Both the position numbers and the translations under genes were made by a program. This document shows, piece after piece, positions 1-7,123 of a DNA stretch of 13,191 nucleotides. Within the stretch, counting starts at the first letter, position 1. The number at the start of each line of letters is the position of its first letter. The notes below the pieces were generated by a model. It was not told the origin of the DNA. It searched no databases and saw nothing but the letters and a program-made list of their open reading frames with translations. This stretch comes from an uncultured Dysgonomonas sp. (GTDB taxonomy: Bacteria > Bacteroidota > Bacteroidia > Bacteroidales > Dysgonomonadaceae): assembly GCA_937875275.1 (NCBI GenBank), contig CALNCC010000155.1:1-13191 (forward strand), written 5' to 3'.

Positions 1-250
1 GACTTTGCAGAACTTCTTCATTGGCATAAGTATCTGGATACGTATAACTGAGATCGAGCGAACATGAAGGTTTTTTCTCATCATTGTCAAGATAATAAAT
101 CGTATCTGCACCGATTGTTTTCCATGTGATATCATTCTCTTTCGTAACGTCTACCTCACTTGTCCGGGTCTTGCTGTCGCACGAATGAAACAATATCCCT
201 CCAAGGGCGATTGCAACCACGAATAAAGAATGTTTTAGGTATGTGTTCAT
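1..250 (-). CDS. Lipoprotein, N-terminal part (possible DUF3298/DUF4163 family)
   Basis: The gene starts at the ATG complementary to 248-250 and runs off the left edge, so only about 83 residues are visible. The start MNTYLKHSLFVVAIALGGIL is a basic then hydrophobic signal segment, and it is followed by FHSCDS. The Cys at residue 24 followed by Asp-Ser is a typical Bacteroidota lipobox, so the protein is probably lipid-anchored to a membrane. The visible mature part contains a Trp-Lys-Thr stretch and then CSLDLSYTYP. From memory, a Cys-x-Leu/Ile-x-Leu/Phe-x-Tyr-x-Tyr-Pro pattern occurs near the start of Bacteroidota DUF3298/DUF4163 (RsiV-like) lipoproteins, but this assignment is tentative because the main domain lies outside the window. 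It lies downstream of the DedA-gene terminator and has its own -7 box at 278-285, so it is probably transcribed separately. Confidence 0.7.
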   Translation of the reverse strand, partial: MNTYLKHSLFVVAIALGGILFHSCDSKTRTSEVDVTKENDITWKTIGADTIYYLDNDEKKPSCSLDLSYTYPDTYANEEVLQS

Positions 251-277
251 ACTTTTTCTGTATTTAAGATCGTAGTA

Positions 278-285
278 CAAATATA
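278..285 (-). promoter_or_regulatory. Bacteroidota -7 promoter box for the lipoprotein gene
   Basis: The minus strand reads TATATTTG here, a full match to the Bacteroidota -7 consensus TAnnTTTG. It sits 28 bases upstream of the ATG complementary to 248-250. No TTTG -33 element is visible at the expected 19-21 base spacing, so the call rests on the -7 box alone. Confidence 0.45.
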
Positions 286-331
286 GCATAAAAAGGAGAA
301 GGATTGGGGAATGATACTTATTATTTCGATG

Positions 332-368
332 AAAAATCCCAGTTGCCTGAGGAAACCGACAACTGGGA
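332..368 (-). terminator. Intrinsic terminator after the DedA-family gene
   Basis: A 9-base perfect inverted repeat (337-345 with 360-368, core CCCAGTTG/CAACTGGG) is followed on the minus strand by five T residues (332-336). It lies 24 bases past the stop codon of the DedA-family gene and probably ends transcription of the whole pdxJ-tonB-DJ-1-dedA cluster. Confidence 0.85.
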
Positions 369-391
369 CAAATATGTTTAAGTTTCGAGAA

Positions 392-1057
392 CTAAGCTTT
401 TTTTGATGCCATTTTGGCTTTCGCGACCTCGTACACACCGGGAAGAACGGATATGATAACGATGGCGACGACTACAAGTTTCAGGTTGTTTTGCACAAAT
501 GAAACGCCCCCGACGAAGAATCCTAAGAAACAAAATATGCAAATCCATGCGACTCCTCCGATTACGTTGAACGACAAGAAATGCTTATAAGTCATCTTAC
601 CCATTCCGGCTACAAACGGAGCGAATGTGCGTACTATCGGCACAAAGCGTGCTATGATAATTGTTTTTCCGCCATGTTTCTCGTAGAAATGGTGCGTCTT
701 TTCAAGATAAGATTGTTTGAATATCTTAGAGTTGGGATTGCCAAATAGCTTCTCGCCAAAGAGTCGACCGATCGTATAATTCAGTGCATCGCCAAGTATT
801 GCTGCAACTATAAGAATGAGAATCAGCCAATAGAGATGAAGGTCATTTGTGTCTCGGGCAGCAATCATTCCTGCCAAAAACAGCAGCGAATCTCCCGGAA
901 GGAAAGGCGTAACGACTAATCCTGTCTCGCAAAAAATAATAAAAAACAGGATTGCATAAACCCATGTTCCGTAGTCAGTTACAAGTTTGTCGAGCGTCGG
1001 CTCGGTATTTACAATCAGATCTACAAAAAACTGCCAGATCTCATAAAAAATTTCCAT
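392..1057 (-). CDS. DedA family inner-membrane protein (VTT/SNARE-associated domain)
   Basis: The 221-residue product is a polytopic inner-membrane protein of the DedA superfamily. These proteins are linked to lipid transport (undecaprenyl phosphate or phospholipid flipping), membrane-potential maintenance and drug resistance. Hallmarks are a Glu in FCETGL (residue 44), PGDSLLF (54-60), GDALNYTIG (89-97) and ARFVPIVRTFAPFVAG (136-151). The acidic residues Glu44 and Asp56 and the basic residues Arg137 and Arg143 match the positions essential in E. coli YqjA/YghB. Hydrophobic segments lie near 33-50, 53-67, 77-95, 162-184 and 192-210. Length is normal for the family. It is the last gene of a minus-strand cluster, 29 bases after the DJ-1-family gene. 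Family is certain; the lipid handled is not known from sequence. Confidence 0.95.
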   Translation of the reverse strand: MEIFYEIWQFFVDLIVNTEPTLDKLVTDYGTWVYAILFFIIFCETGLVVTPFLPGDSLLFLAGMIAARDTNDLHLYWLILILIVAAILGDALNYTIGRLFGEKLFGNPNSKIFKQSYLEKTHHFYEKHGGKTIIIARFVPIVRTFAPFVAGMGKMTYKHFLSFNVIGGVAWICIFCFLGFFVGGVSFVQNNLKLVVVAIVIISVLPGVYEVAKAKMASKKA

Positions 1058-1086
1058 GTTTTTTAATGTTCGTTTCGTATTCTATA

Positions 1087-1629
1087 TCATGCAAGCAACA
1101 ACTGCTTAGCTATTTCAACACTTTTTTCTTTTCCGACTATTATTTCCACCAACTTGAGGGCGAAATCGATAGTCAGTCCCGGTCCGCGCCCGGTAATGAT
1201 ATTTCCATCCACCACAACAGCTTCGGAAGCTTTCAATGTAGCTCCTGTCAGATATTTTTCAAATCCCGGATAACAAGTCGCGCTCTTTCCGTCAAGCAAT
1301 CCTAAACCGCCCAACACCATCGGTGAGGCACATATAGCTGCTACCTTTTCTCCTTTATTGGCAAAGTTGAGCAACGCCTTTTTCATTCCCTCGTGTTCAT
1401 TGAATCGTACTGTTCCACCAGGGAGGACTAACATTTCGGCAGATTCGAAATCAATTTCGTTGAACAACAGGTCGGCAATAACAGTAACGCTATGGCTACT
1501 CGTCACCTGTTTGGAGTTCTCTAACGATACGGTTTTTACATCAATGCCCGCACGACGCAATACATCGACCGTCGCAAGTGCTTCTATGTCTTCAAATCCT
1601 GTAGTCAGGAATACAAATACTGTTTTCAT
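1087..1629 (-). CDS. DJ-1/PfpI family protein (DJ-1/YajL/ThiJ type)
   Basis: The 180-residue cytoplasmic protein has the complete single-domain DJ-1 fold. Visible hallmarks are GFEDIEALATVDVLRRAG (11-28), with Glu16 at the position of the conserved DJ-1 Glu18; VLPGG (68-72); and the nucleophile elbow AAICASPMVLGG (97-108), with Cys100 at the position of the reactive cysteine (Cys106 in human DJ-1). GRGPGLTIDFAL near 147-158 matches the conserved RGPGTS-like segment. Relatives act in redox or reactive-carbonyl stress protection, and deglycase or glyoxalase activities have been claimed for some, with debate. It begins 8 bases after the tonB-like stop codon, so the two are very probably co-transcribed. 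No truncation or odd residue is seen. The exact substrate cannot be read from sequence. Confidence 0.95.
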   Translation of the reverse strand: MKTVFVFLTTGFEDIEALATVDVLRRAGIDVKTVSLENSKQVTSSHSVTVIADLLFNEIDFESAEMLVLPGGTVRFNEHEGMKKALLNFANKGEKVAAICASPMVLGGLGLLDGKSATCYPGFEKYLTGATLKASEAVVVDGNIITGRGPGLTIDFALKLVEIIVGKEKSVEIAKQLLLA

Positions 1630-1637
1630 ATGGCTAC

Positions 1638-2507
1638 TTAATTCAAATTAAACTTATATGTTATTGTCCCTTTCTGGTTTCCGGGTTTGTCGACAGCCGT
1701 AAATTTTGTTTTCTTGGCCGCTTTCAGTGCTTCGTTACGCAGGGTGGCATTTGGCGTATCAGTACCTCGTCCTATCGAAGCCTCAACAACGTTGCCTTTC
1801 GGGTCTACAATAATATCAACCTTCACCGTTCCATAGTCATTTGCCGTATAGTCCGGGCGAATCAATCCGCCACTACCTACACTTCGCCCTCCAAGGTCGT
1901 AAGAGCCCCATCCTCCTATGCCCGATGTTTTGCCATAGCTGGCATTTCCAGTTTCTACACCTTGCGTGCCTTCGCCATGCGATTCTCCTCGGCTACCCGA
2001 AGATGCATCACCATTGCCGAACAATCCTGACATTTGATTTTCTATCTTTTGCTTTTTCGCGTTTTCTTCGCGAGCCTTACGGTCTGCTTCAGCTTGAACG
2101 CGTTTGCGTTCCGCCTCCTCTGCCGCCAGTTTTTTCTTCTCGGCTTCAGCTTTCTCGTCTACAGCCGGTATTGCAACGGTTTCTTCTATTGTCTGTGTTA
2201 CAACATTGTTCGTCGTTTTGGGTGGAACCTGCTCCGTAGGCTTCTTTGTCGCCACCTGCTCGGCATTTGGCGGAGGAATGTTGTTGTCCTCATTTGCCGG
2301 TTGCGTATTTCCCCGTCCACGAGGTTCACTATTGCCAAAAGCATCAGGTACATTTCCGAACATGACGGGCACTCCTTCCAAGTCTTCGGGAAGAGTACGT
2401 ATCAATCCTGGCTTCATGTACATGAATACCAGAGATAATATGATAAGAAGATGAAATATGCCTGTTCCGACTATTCCATACACCTTGTCTTTACCTTCTG
2501 TTTCCAT
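1638..2507 (-). CDS. TonB/TolA-like energy transducer protein
   Basis: The 289-residue protein has the layout of a TonB-family transducer: a short cytoplasmic N-terminus, one membrane anchor (about 11-31), a Pro/Asn-rich periplasmic stretch (60-115), an Ala/Glu/Lys/Arg-rich probably helical segment (117-157) resembling TolA, a Gly/Ser-rich linker (161-214), and a TonB-like C-terminal domain (about 217-289) with YGTVKVDIIVDPKGNVVEA and a closing TITYKFNLN strand. Such proteins pass energy from ExbB/ExbD or TolQ/TolR complexes in the inner membrane to outer-membrane partners. The mix of TolA-like helix and TonB end leaves open whether it serves transport or envelope integrity. It starts 29 bases after pdxJ. 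No exbB or exbD gene lies beside it in this window, so its motor must be encoded elsewhere. The TonB-family call is firm; partners are not known. Confidence 0.92.
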   Translation of the reverse strand: METEGKDKVYGIVGTGIFHLLIILSLVFMYMKPGLIRTLPEDLEGVPVMFGNVPDAFGNSEPRGRGNTQPANEDNNIPPPNAEQVATKKPTEQVPPKTTNNVVTQTIEETVAIPAVDEKAEAEKKKLAAEEAERKRVQAEADRKAREENAKKQKIENQMSGLFGNGDASSGSRGESHGEGTQGVETGNASYGKTSGIGGWGSYDLGGRSVGSGGLIRPDYTANDYGTVKVDIIVDPKGNVVEASIGRGTDTPNATLRNEALKAAKKTKFTAVDKPGNQKGTITYKFNLN

Positions 2508-2536
2508 ATTTTTTTATTTATCGTAAGGGAAACTTC

Positions 2537-3259
2537 TTATTTGAGGTTTTCCAAACATTTTCTGTATTCTCTTATCGTATTCTCCAACCCGAGATAGAGA
2601 GCATTGCTAATAAGAGCATGACCGATAGACACCTCATCCAACCAAGGGATATTTGTATGCAAATAATGCAGGTTTTCGAGGCTGAGGTCGTGCCCGGCAT
2701 TTGTGCCCAATCCCAGTTTTTTTGCTAATTTAGCTGCTTCTGCAAAAGGAGCAATGGCAACCTCTTTATTTTTAACATAATTTACAGCATAAGGCTCTGT
2801 GTATAGCTCTATTCTGTCTGTTCCGGTCTTGGCGGCATATTCTATCATTGCCGAATCAGCATCCACAAAGATGGATGATCTGATGCCGTATGAGTGAAGT
2901 GTATCTACCGTTTCGGATAAGAACTGCCAATTCTTCTCTGTATCCCATCCTGCATTAGAGGTAATAGCATCGGGAGCATCGGGAACAAGTGTTACTTGTG
3001 TTGGTTTGATTGTAGTGACCAAGTCCATAAATTTGGCAGAAGGATATCCCTCGATATTAAATTCGGTCGTGATTTTAGCTTTCAGATCATATACGTCCTT
3101 GTATCGTATATGCCGCTCATCGGGACGAGGATGCACGGTAATACCCTGAGCTCCGAATTTTTCGCAGTCGAGTGCTACTTTCAACAGATTGGGAACATCT
3201 CCCCCTCTCGAATTACGCAGGGTTGCTATTTTATTGATATTTACACTTAGCTTTGTCAT
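2537..3259 (-). CDS. pdxJ: Pyridoxine 5'-phosphate synthase PdxJ
   Basis: The 240-residue TIM-barrel enzyme makes pyridoxine 5'-phosphate from 1-deoxy-D-xylulose 5-phosphate and 3-amino-2-oxopropyl phosphate, the last ring-forming step of DXP-dependent vitamin B6 synthesis in the cytoplasm. The N-terminus SVNINKIATLRNSRGG matches the family; the NINK form replaces NIDH of E. coli and is usual in Bacteroidota. Catalytic positions are in place: His43 in ITVHPRPDERH, Glu70 in FNIEGYPS, and His190 in TNAGHDLSL. VTLVPDAPDAITSNAGWD (89-106) and EVSIGHALI (209-217) are further family blocks. Length and ends are normal. It is the first gene of the minus-strand cluster and has a candidate -7 box about 90 bases upstream. 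The following gene (tonB-like) is functionally unrelated. Confidence 0.97.
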   Translation of the reverse strand: MTKLSVNINKIATLRNSRGGDVPNLLKVALDCEKFGAQGITVHPRPDERHIRYKDVYDLKAKITTEFNIEGYPSAKFMDLVTTIKPTQVTLVPDAPDAITSNAGWDTEKNWQFLSETVDTLHSYGIRSSIFVDADSAMIEYAAKTGTDRIELYTEPYAVNYVKNKEVAIAPFAEAAKLAKKLGLGTNAGHDLSLENLHYLHTNIPWLDEVSIGHALISNALYLGLENTIREYRKCLENLK

Positions 3260-3346
3260 ATAACAATGGTTTGAAAACTTTCTTTTGGGGATAAGTGATC
3301 TTTTTAATTAACGATTTCTCTGCCGCAGTTGTTGCAGATAGTGATG

Positions 3347-3354
3347 CAAATGTA
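3347..3354 (-). promoter_or_regulatory. Bacteroidota -7 promoter box for the pdxJ cluster
   Basis: The minus strand reads TACATTTG, a full TAnnTTTG match, 87 bases upstream of the pdxJ start. It implies a leader of roughly 80 bases. The expected -33 TTTG is not visible at normal spacing. The divergent hydrolase promoter box lies about 85 bases away on the other strand. Confidence 0.4.
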
Positions 3355-3438
3355 ATATGAATTTGAATAACTTGGGCTGTTTAGTTCAAATTTTAGTATA
3401 ACCCAACTCCTTTTCGATCATTTATATCGAAATACAAT

Positions 3439-3446
3439 TATATTTG
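3439..3446 (+). promoter_or_regulatory. Bacteroidota -7 promoter box for the secreted hydrolase gene
   Basis: The sequence TATATTTG fits TAnnTTTG exactly and lies 81 bases before the chosen ATG at 3528. A start of transcription near 3453 would leave only about 20 bases before an upstream in-frame GTG at 3474, which is one reason for preferring the later ATG. No clear -33 TTTG is present. Confidence 0.4.
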
Positions 3447-3527
3447 TAAAATGGTGATGTAAGATTTCATCTGGTGAAACGTTCCCATAGCAATGGTATT
3501 CATCAAAAACCTTTAAATTATAATAAT

Positions 3528-5390
3528 ATGAAAAAATCATTTCTAATCATCTTCTTATCTTTATTTGGCATTGCCACAATGTTTGGACAAGGAAGGAACG
3601 ACAAGGCTAAAGGTCCTAAGTTAATAGTGCAGGTAAATGAGGCCGGATCCTTGCGGGCAATCAATACAGAGGCTTTCCGTCATTCGGGAACATATTCCGA
3701 GCTAATGGCAAAAGCGTCGGTAGAGTTGATGGCCGTAGGGGCATGGCTTCCCGATGCGTTCAGCAACATTCAAGGGTGGTTTACTCCCCCCGAAGCCGGA
3801 ATCCACTTAGCTCTATCGAGCGGATGGAGTGGCATCGGATGGCGTCCTCTGACCAATTGTCCGAGCTTGACCAGTAAATCAGGATATTTCTATCCGTTGA
3901 TAGAAACCGATATAGCTCGCAAAGACCTTTCCCTCATGGAGCAAGATTGGAAATTGGACGAGATAGAGAAAGAGTTCAGAGCACAGATAGAATTTATATT
4001 ACGTAATATTCCGAGTGCAAACCATATATCAGGATATATGGGCAGTACAACTTTTGACGAGAGGGTTACTGCCTTAACCAAAAGATTAGCGGACGAATAT
4101 GGCTTAGCGTTTCTGGAAGACGAAGAAAGTCAGAAGAAATATAACGTTGAATATGTAACATATGACGAATCGAGCAATAGCATACAAGGAAAAATTGACG
4201 GTATTGTGAACATGATAAATAAACTCGAAACCGACAAGACCTACATCTTCGTTGCCAAGCCAATGGCATATAATAGCGAGACAGAGAATATGATTCACGC
4301 TGCGGATGAATGGATGGTCGAAAAACGTCTGAGTGAGGCGAAAGCCATTCGTCATTACAAAGTTAATGAAGTGTTGCGCGAAAAGAAAGTATCAGCAACC
4401 AGTTACCATGCGTTAACAAAAGGTTTGCCTCGCAGTACACCCGAAGCCGAGAATATAGATCCGGAAGGAATCAAAAAGTTTTTGCAGACGATGAAAGACC
4501 GCAGTTTCAACATTCACAGTCTCATGGTGTTGCGCAACGGAAAAGTGGCTTATGAGGAATGGTTTGGGTATGAAGGTGCCGACTCGCCGCACAGTATGTT
4601 CTCTGTAACGAAGACGTTTACATCGACAGCTGTCGGGTTTGCTGTTGCCGAGAAAAAGTTGAAGCTTACCGATAAGGTTATTTCTTTCTTCCCCGACAAG
4701 TTGCCGGAAAACGTTAGTCCTTATTTGAAGGAAATGGAAGTGCGCCATCTGTTGACAATGTCGGCGGGTAATAACGTAAAGGAAATGGATACGAAAAACG
4801 AAGACTGGATAAGAGAATACCTTGCCTTGGAGATGAAAGCAAAGCCCGGAACGCAATATCAGTATAGCAGCACGGGTTCCAATATGCTCTCGGCAATAGT
4901 GCAGAAGGTGACCGGTGAGAAAGTCTCTGATTATTTGGCGACACGCCTGTTTCGCCCGATAGGTATTCGTATTCCATATTGGGGTGAGACGATGGATGGA
5001 TATACTTATGGCGGATACGGACTGTACGTTTGCACCGAAGATATGGCCAAACTCGGACAATTTATTCTTCAAAAAGGCGAATGGAACGGAAAACAATTGT
5101 TGCCTAAGAAATGGTTTGACGAAGCCACTACACATCAGATGGACTGCGTGCCGTCGTGGGTAGACTGGAAAGATCGCGATTCGGTAGGTGCAGATAGTGA
5201 TTGGAAGCAAGGTTACGGTTATCAAATGTGGATGTGTCGCCACAATGCGTTCAGGGCAGATGGAGCAGAAGGACAATTCATAGTTATGATGCCCGACCAA
5301 AAAGCAGTAGTAGTGATCACGGCAAGCATCAATGACATGTCAGCCGAGCTAAATGCTGTTTGGGATCATATACTCCCTGCCATGAAATGA
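3528..5390 (+). CDS. Secreted two-domain protein: degenerate ChbG/YdjC-like deacetylase domain plus serine beta-lactamase-type hydrolase
   Basis: The ATG at 3528 is chosen over an in-frame GTG at 3474 because it opens directly into a signal peptide, MKKSFLIIFLSLFGIATMFG, after an A/T-rich leader. The product is 620 residues and exported. Residues about 30-290 resemble ChbG/YdjC carbohydrate deacetylases: LIVQVNEAGS (32-41), GIHLALSSGW (91-100), YFYP (120-123), EIEKEFRAQIE (145-155), NHISGYMGS (165-173) and LADEYGL. The catalytic Asp-Asp pair is replaced by Asn37-Glu38 and the second metal His by Tyr170, while His93 remains, so this domain is probably inactive. Residues about 310-615 form a class C beta-lactamase/esterase-like domain (PF00144 type) with the SxxK motif SVTK (359-362), YSS at 446-448 where YxN is usual, and an ADGAEGQ stretch (577-583) in place of KTG. 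The serine hydrolase is probably active on an ester, amide or peptide substrate that I cannot name. Confidence 0.88.
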   Translation: MKKSFLIIFLSLFGIATMFGQGRNDKAKGPKLIVQVNEAGSLRAINTEAFRHSGTYSELMAKASVELMAVGAWLPDAFSNIQGWFTPPEAGIHLALSSGWSGIGWRPLTNCPSLTSKSGYFYPLIETDIARKDLSLMEQDWKLDEIEKEFRAQIEFILRNIPSANHISGYMGSTTFDERVTALTKRLADEYGLAFLEDEESQKKYNVEYVTYDESSNSIQGKIDGIVNMINKLETDKTYIFVAKPMAYNSETENMIHAADEWMVEKRLSEAKAIRHYKVNEVLREKKVSATSYHALTKGLPRSTPEAENIDPEGIKKFLQTMKDRSFNIHSLMVLRNGKVAYEEWFGYEGADSPHSMFSVTKTFTSTAVGFAVAEKKLKLTDKVISFFPDKLPENVSPYLKEMEVRHLLTMSAGNNVKEMDTKNEDWIREYLALEMKAKPGTQYQYSSTGSNMLSAIVQKVTGEKVSDYLATRLFRPIGIRIPYWGETMDGYTYGGYGLYVCTEDMAKLGQFILQKGEWNGKQLLPKKWFDEATTHQMDCVPSWVDWKDRDSVGADSDWKQGYGYQMWMCRHNAFRADGAEGQFIVMMPDQKAVVVITASINDMSAELNAVWDHILPAMK

Positions 5391-5410
5391 TTGAATCAAC
5401 CTAACTTAGA

Positions 5411-5448
5411 TTCGATATATGCTATATTGAATGATCTACTATATCGAA
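5411..5448. repeat. 9-base perfect inverted repeat downstream of the hydrolase gene
   Basis: TTCGATATA (5411-5419) and TATATCGAA (5440-5448) form a 9-base stem around a 20-base loop, 20 bases after the hydrolase stop. No T run follows directly on the plus strand, so it is not a standard terminator. It may protect the mRNA 3' end or bind a protein. Confidence 0.5.
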
Positions 5449-5456
5449 TTGATGAT

Positions 5457-5492
5457 AAAAAAGAACCGACAGAAACAAATCCGTCGGTTCTT
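5457..5492 (-). terminator. Terminator between the convergent hydrolase and gdhA genes
   Basis: AAGAACCGAC (5461-5470) pairs perfectly with GTCGGTTCTT (5483-5492) around a 12-base loop. On the minus strand the stem runs into a stretch of six T (5457-5462), which makes it a good rho-independent terminator for gdhA. On the plus strand the tail is TTATATAATT, so it may also stop the hydrolase transcript, more weakly. Confidence 0.85.
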
Positions 5493-5550
5493 ATATAATT
5501 ATTCTGTGCCAATCCCGACATCTTAGAACGGGATGTTGAGACCTTACCTT

Positions 5551-6891
5551 TTAAATTGTTCCCTGAGCAATCATAGCACGGGCAACCTTCATGAATCCGG
5601 CAATATTAGCACCCTTCACATAATTTACATAGCCATCTTTTTCTTTACCGTATTGAAGGCATTGATCGTGAATATTTTTCATGATTATACCCAGTTGGCG
5701 ATCCACTTCTTCGGCAGTCCATTGTATATGCATCGCATTTTGGCTCATTTCAAGTCCTGAAGTAGCTACACCACCTGCATTTGCAGCCTTACCCGGAGCA
5801 TAAAGTATCTTATGTTCAAGGAATATGTCTGTTGCCGCAGTAGTACACCCCATGTTAGATACCTCTACAACGCACATCACCCCATTGGCAACTAATTGCT
5901 CGGCATCTTTTTCGTTCAATTCGTTCTGTATGGCGCAAGGCATTGCGATGTCTACTTTCTGAATCCATGGTTTTTTGCCCGGATGGAATGTCGCTCCCGG
6001 AAATTCTTCTACGTAAGGAGCAACAATGTCTTGTCCCGAATTTCTAAGTTCTAACATGAAGTCGATTTTATCTCCGCTGATTCCGTCCGGATCGTAGATG
6101 TATCCGTCGGGACCCGATATTGTAACTACCTTAGCACCCAATTGAGCAGCTTTGGTTACAGCACCCCACGCTACATTTCCGAAGCCTGATATCGCAATGG
6201 TTTTACCTTTTATTTCTATGCCTTCTCTCTTAAACATTTCATTCAAGAAATAGAATGCGCCAAAACCTGTTGCTTCGGGGCGGATCAACGATCCTCCAAA
6301 TTCTAATCCCTTGCCTGTAAATGTTCCTGTATGTTCCTGCGCCAGTTTCTTGTACATTCCGTACATATAACCCACTTCGCGCGCGCCAACTCCTAAGTCT
6401 CCGGCAGGAACGTCTTTGTCCGGTCCTAAATGTCTCCAAAGTTCGAGCATAAAAGCATGGCAGAAACGCATGATCTCGGTCTGTGATTTTCCTTTCGGGC
6501 TGAAGTCCGATCCACCCTTAGCACCACCCATCGGCAAAGTCGTCAATGCGTTTTTGAATGTTTGTTCAAATCCTAAGAATTTGAAGGTGGAAAGGCTAAC
6601 CGATGAGTGAAATCTCATCCCTCCCTTGTAGGGGCCTATAGCGTTATTGAATTGAATCCTGTATCCCAAATTGACCTGCACATTGCCTTTATCGTCAACC
6701 CATGGCACACGAAATATAACAACCTTATCTGGCTCCACCATGCGCTCGATGATGCGGTGTTTCTCAAATTCGGGGTGTTTGTTGTATTCATCTTCTATGG
6801 TTACAAGCACTTCTTTTACGGCTTGCAAATACTCCTTTTCTCCGGGATGTTTCGCTTCCAACATCGCCAGAACACTTTCTGTCTTCATCAT
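5551..6891 (-). CDS. gdhA: NADP-type glutamate dehydrogenase (hexameric, about 50 kDa)
   Basis: The 446-residue protein has the length of small hexameric glutamate dehydrogenases, which interconvert 2-oxoglutarate plus ammonia and glutamate; in Bacteroidota this is a main ammonia-assimilation route. Visible blocks are GPYKGGMRFHSSVSL (86-100), PMGGAKGGSDFSPKG (120-134) with the catalytic lysine at 125, VPAGDLGVGAREVGYMYG (161-178) with the catalytic Asp at 165, and the Rossmann loop SGFGNVAWG (235-243). NADP rather than NAD use is inferred from overall similarity to the biosynthetic GdhA subfamily. The start could be either of two adjacent ATG codons (6889-6891 or 6886-6888). The gene stands alone, divergent from rpsO and convergent with the hydrolase, with a candidate promoter at 6947-6954 and a strong terminator. 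No damage is seen. Confidence 0.96.
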   Translation of the reverse strand: MMKTESVLAMLEAKHPGEKEYLQAVKEVLVTIEDEYNKHPEFEKHRIIERMVEPDKVVIFRVPWVDDKGNVQVNLGYRIQFNNAIGPYKGGMRFHSSVSLSTFKFLGFEQTFKNALTTLPMGGAKGGSDFSPKGKSQTEIMRFCHAFMLELWRHLGPDKDVPAGDLGVGAREVGYMYGMYKKLAQEHTGTFTGKGLEFGGSLIRPEATGFGAFYFLNEMFKREGIEIKGKTIAISGFGNVAWGAVTKAAQLGAKVVTISGPDGYIYDPDGISGDKIDFMLELRNSGQDIVAPYVEEFPGATFHPGKKPWIQKVDIAMPCAIQNELNEKDAEQLVANGVMCVVEVSNMGCTTAATDIFLEHKILYAPGKAANAGGVATSGLEMSQNAMHIQWTAEEVDRQLGIIMKNIHDQCLQYGKEKDGYVNYVKGANIAGFMKVARAMIAQGTI

Positions 6892-6946
6892 AATTTAATC
6901 CAAGTATTATGGTTAAGTAATTAATCGTTCTATGGTTAGGTAAGGA

Positions 6947-6954
6947 CAAAGATA
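6947..6954 (-). promoter_or_regulatory. Bacteroidota -7 promoter box for gdhA
   Basis: The minus strand reads TATCTTTG, a full TAnnTTTG match 55 bases upstream of the gdhA start. A TTTG lies upstream on the same strand (6969-6972), but the 14-base spacing is shorter than the usual 19-21, so the -33 element is doubtful. Confidence 0.45.
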
Positions 6955-7063
6955 AGATTTTAAATTAACAAAATATATTGTGATATCTTTATTCTTTGGG
7001 TTTGACACATACAAATGGCATTTTGAAGTTGAATCTACCATGTAAAGATTTTCCACCATAAAG

Positions 7064-7094
7064 TTTTCATAATTAGAATTTAGTCTTATCTTTG
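7064..7094 (+). promoter_or_regulatory. Promoter of rpsO
   Basis: TATCTTTG at 7087-7094 is a full match to the TAnnTTTG -7 box. A TTTT tract at 7064-7067, one mismatch from TTTG, lies 19 bases upstream, the normal -33 spacing. Transcription would begin near 7101, giving a short A/T-rich leader of about 23 bases before ATG 7124. That leaves little room for a structured autoregulatory leader of the kind known for rpsO in E. coli. Confidence 0.6.
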
Positions 7095-7123
7095 CAGTCC
7101 GAATAATTTTAATAATAACAATT

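Noticed and set aside
2034..2454. Overlapping plus-strand frames opposite the tonB-like gene
   Set aside because: They mirror the repetitive Ala/Glu/Lys and Pro-rich coding of tonB and give low-complexity Phe/Ser/Leu translations.
3474..3527. An in-frame GTG start 18 codons upstream of the hydrolase ATG
   Set aside because: It would put a hydrophilic 18-residue extension before a clean signal peptide and lies only about 20 bases after the predicted transcription start.
4413..5300. A 295-codon minus-strand frame inside the hydrolase gene
   Set aside because: It lies opposite the well-supported hydrolase domain, and its translation is rich in His, Arg, Phe and Cys with no recognisable motif, as expected of a shadow frame.
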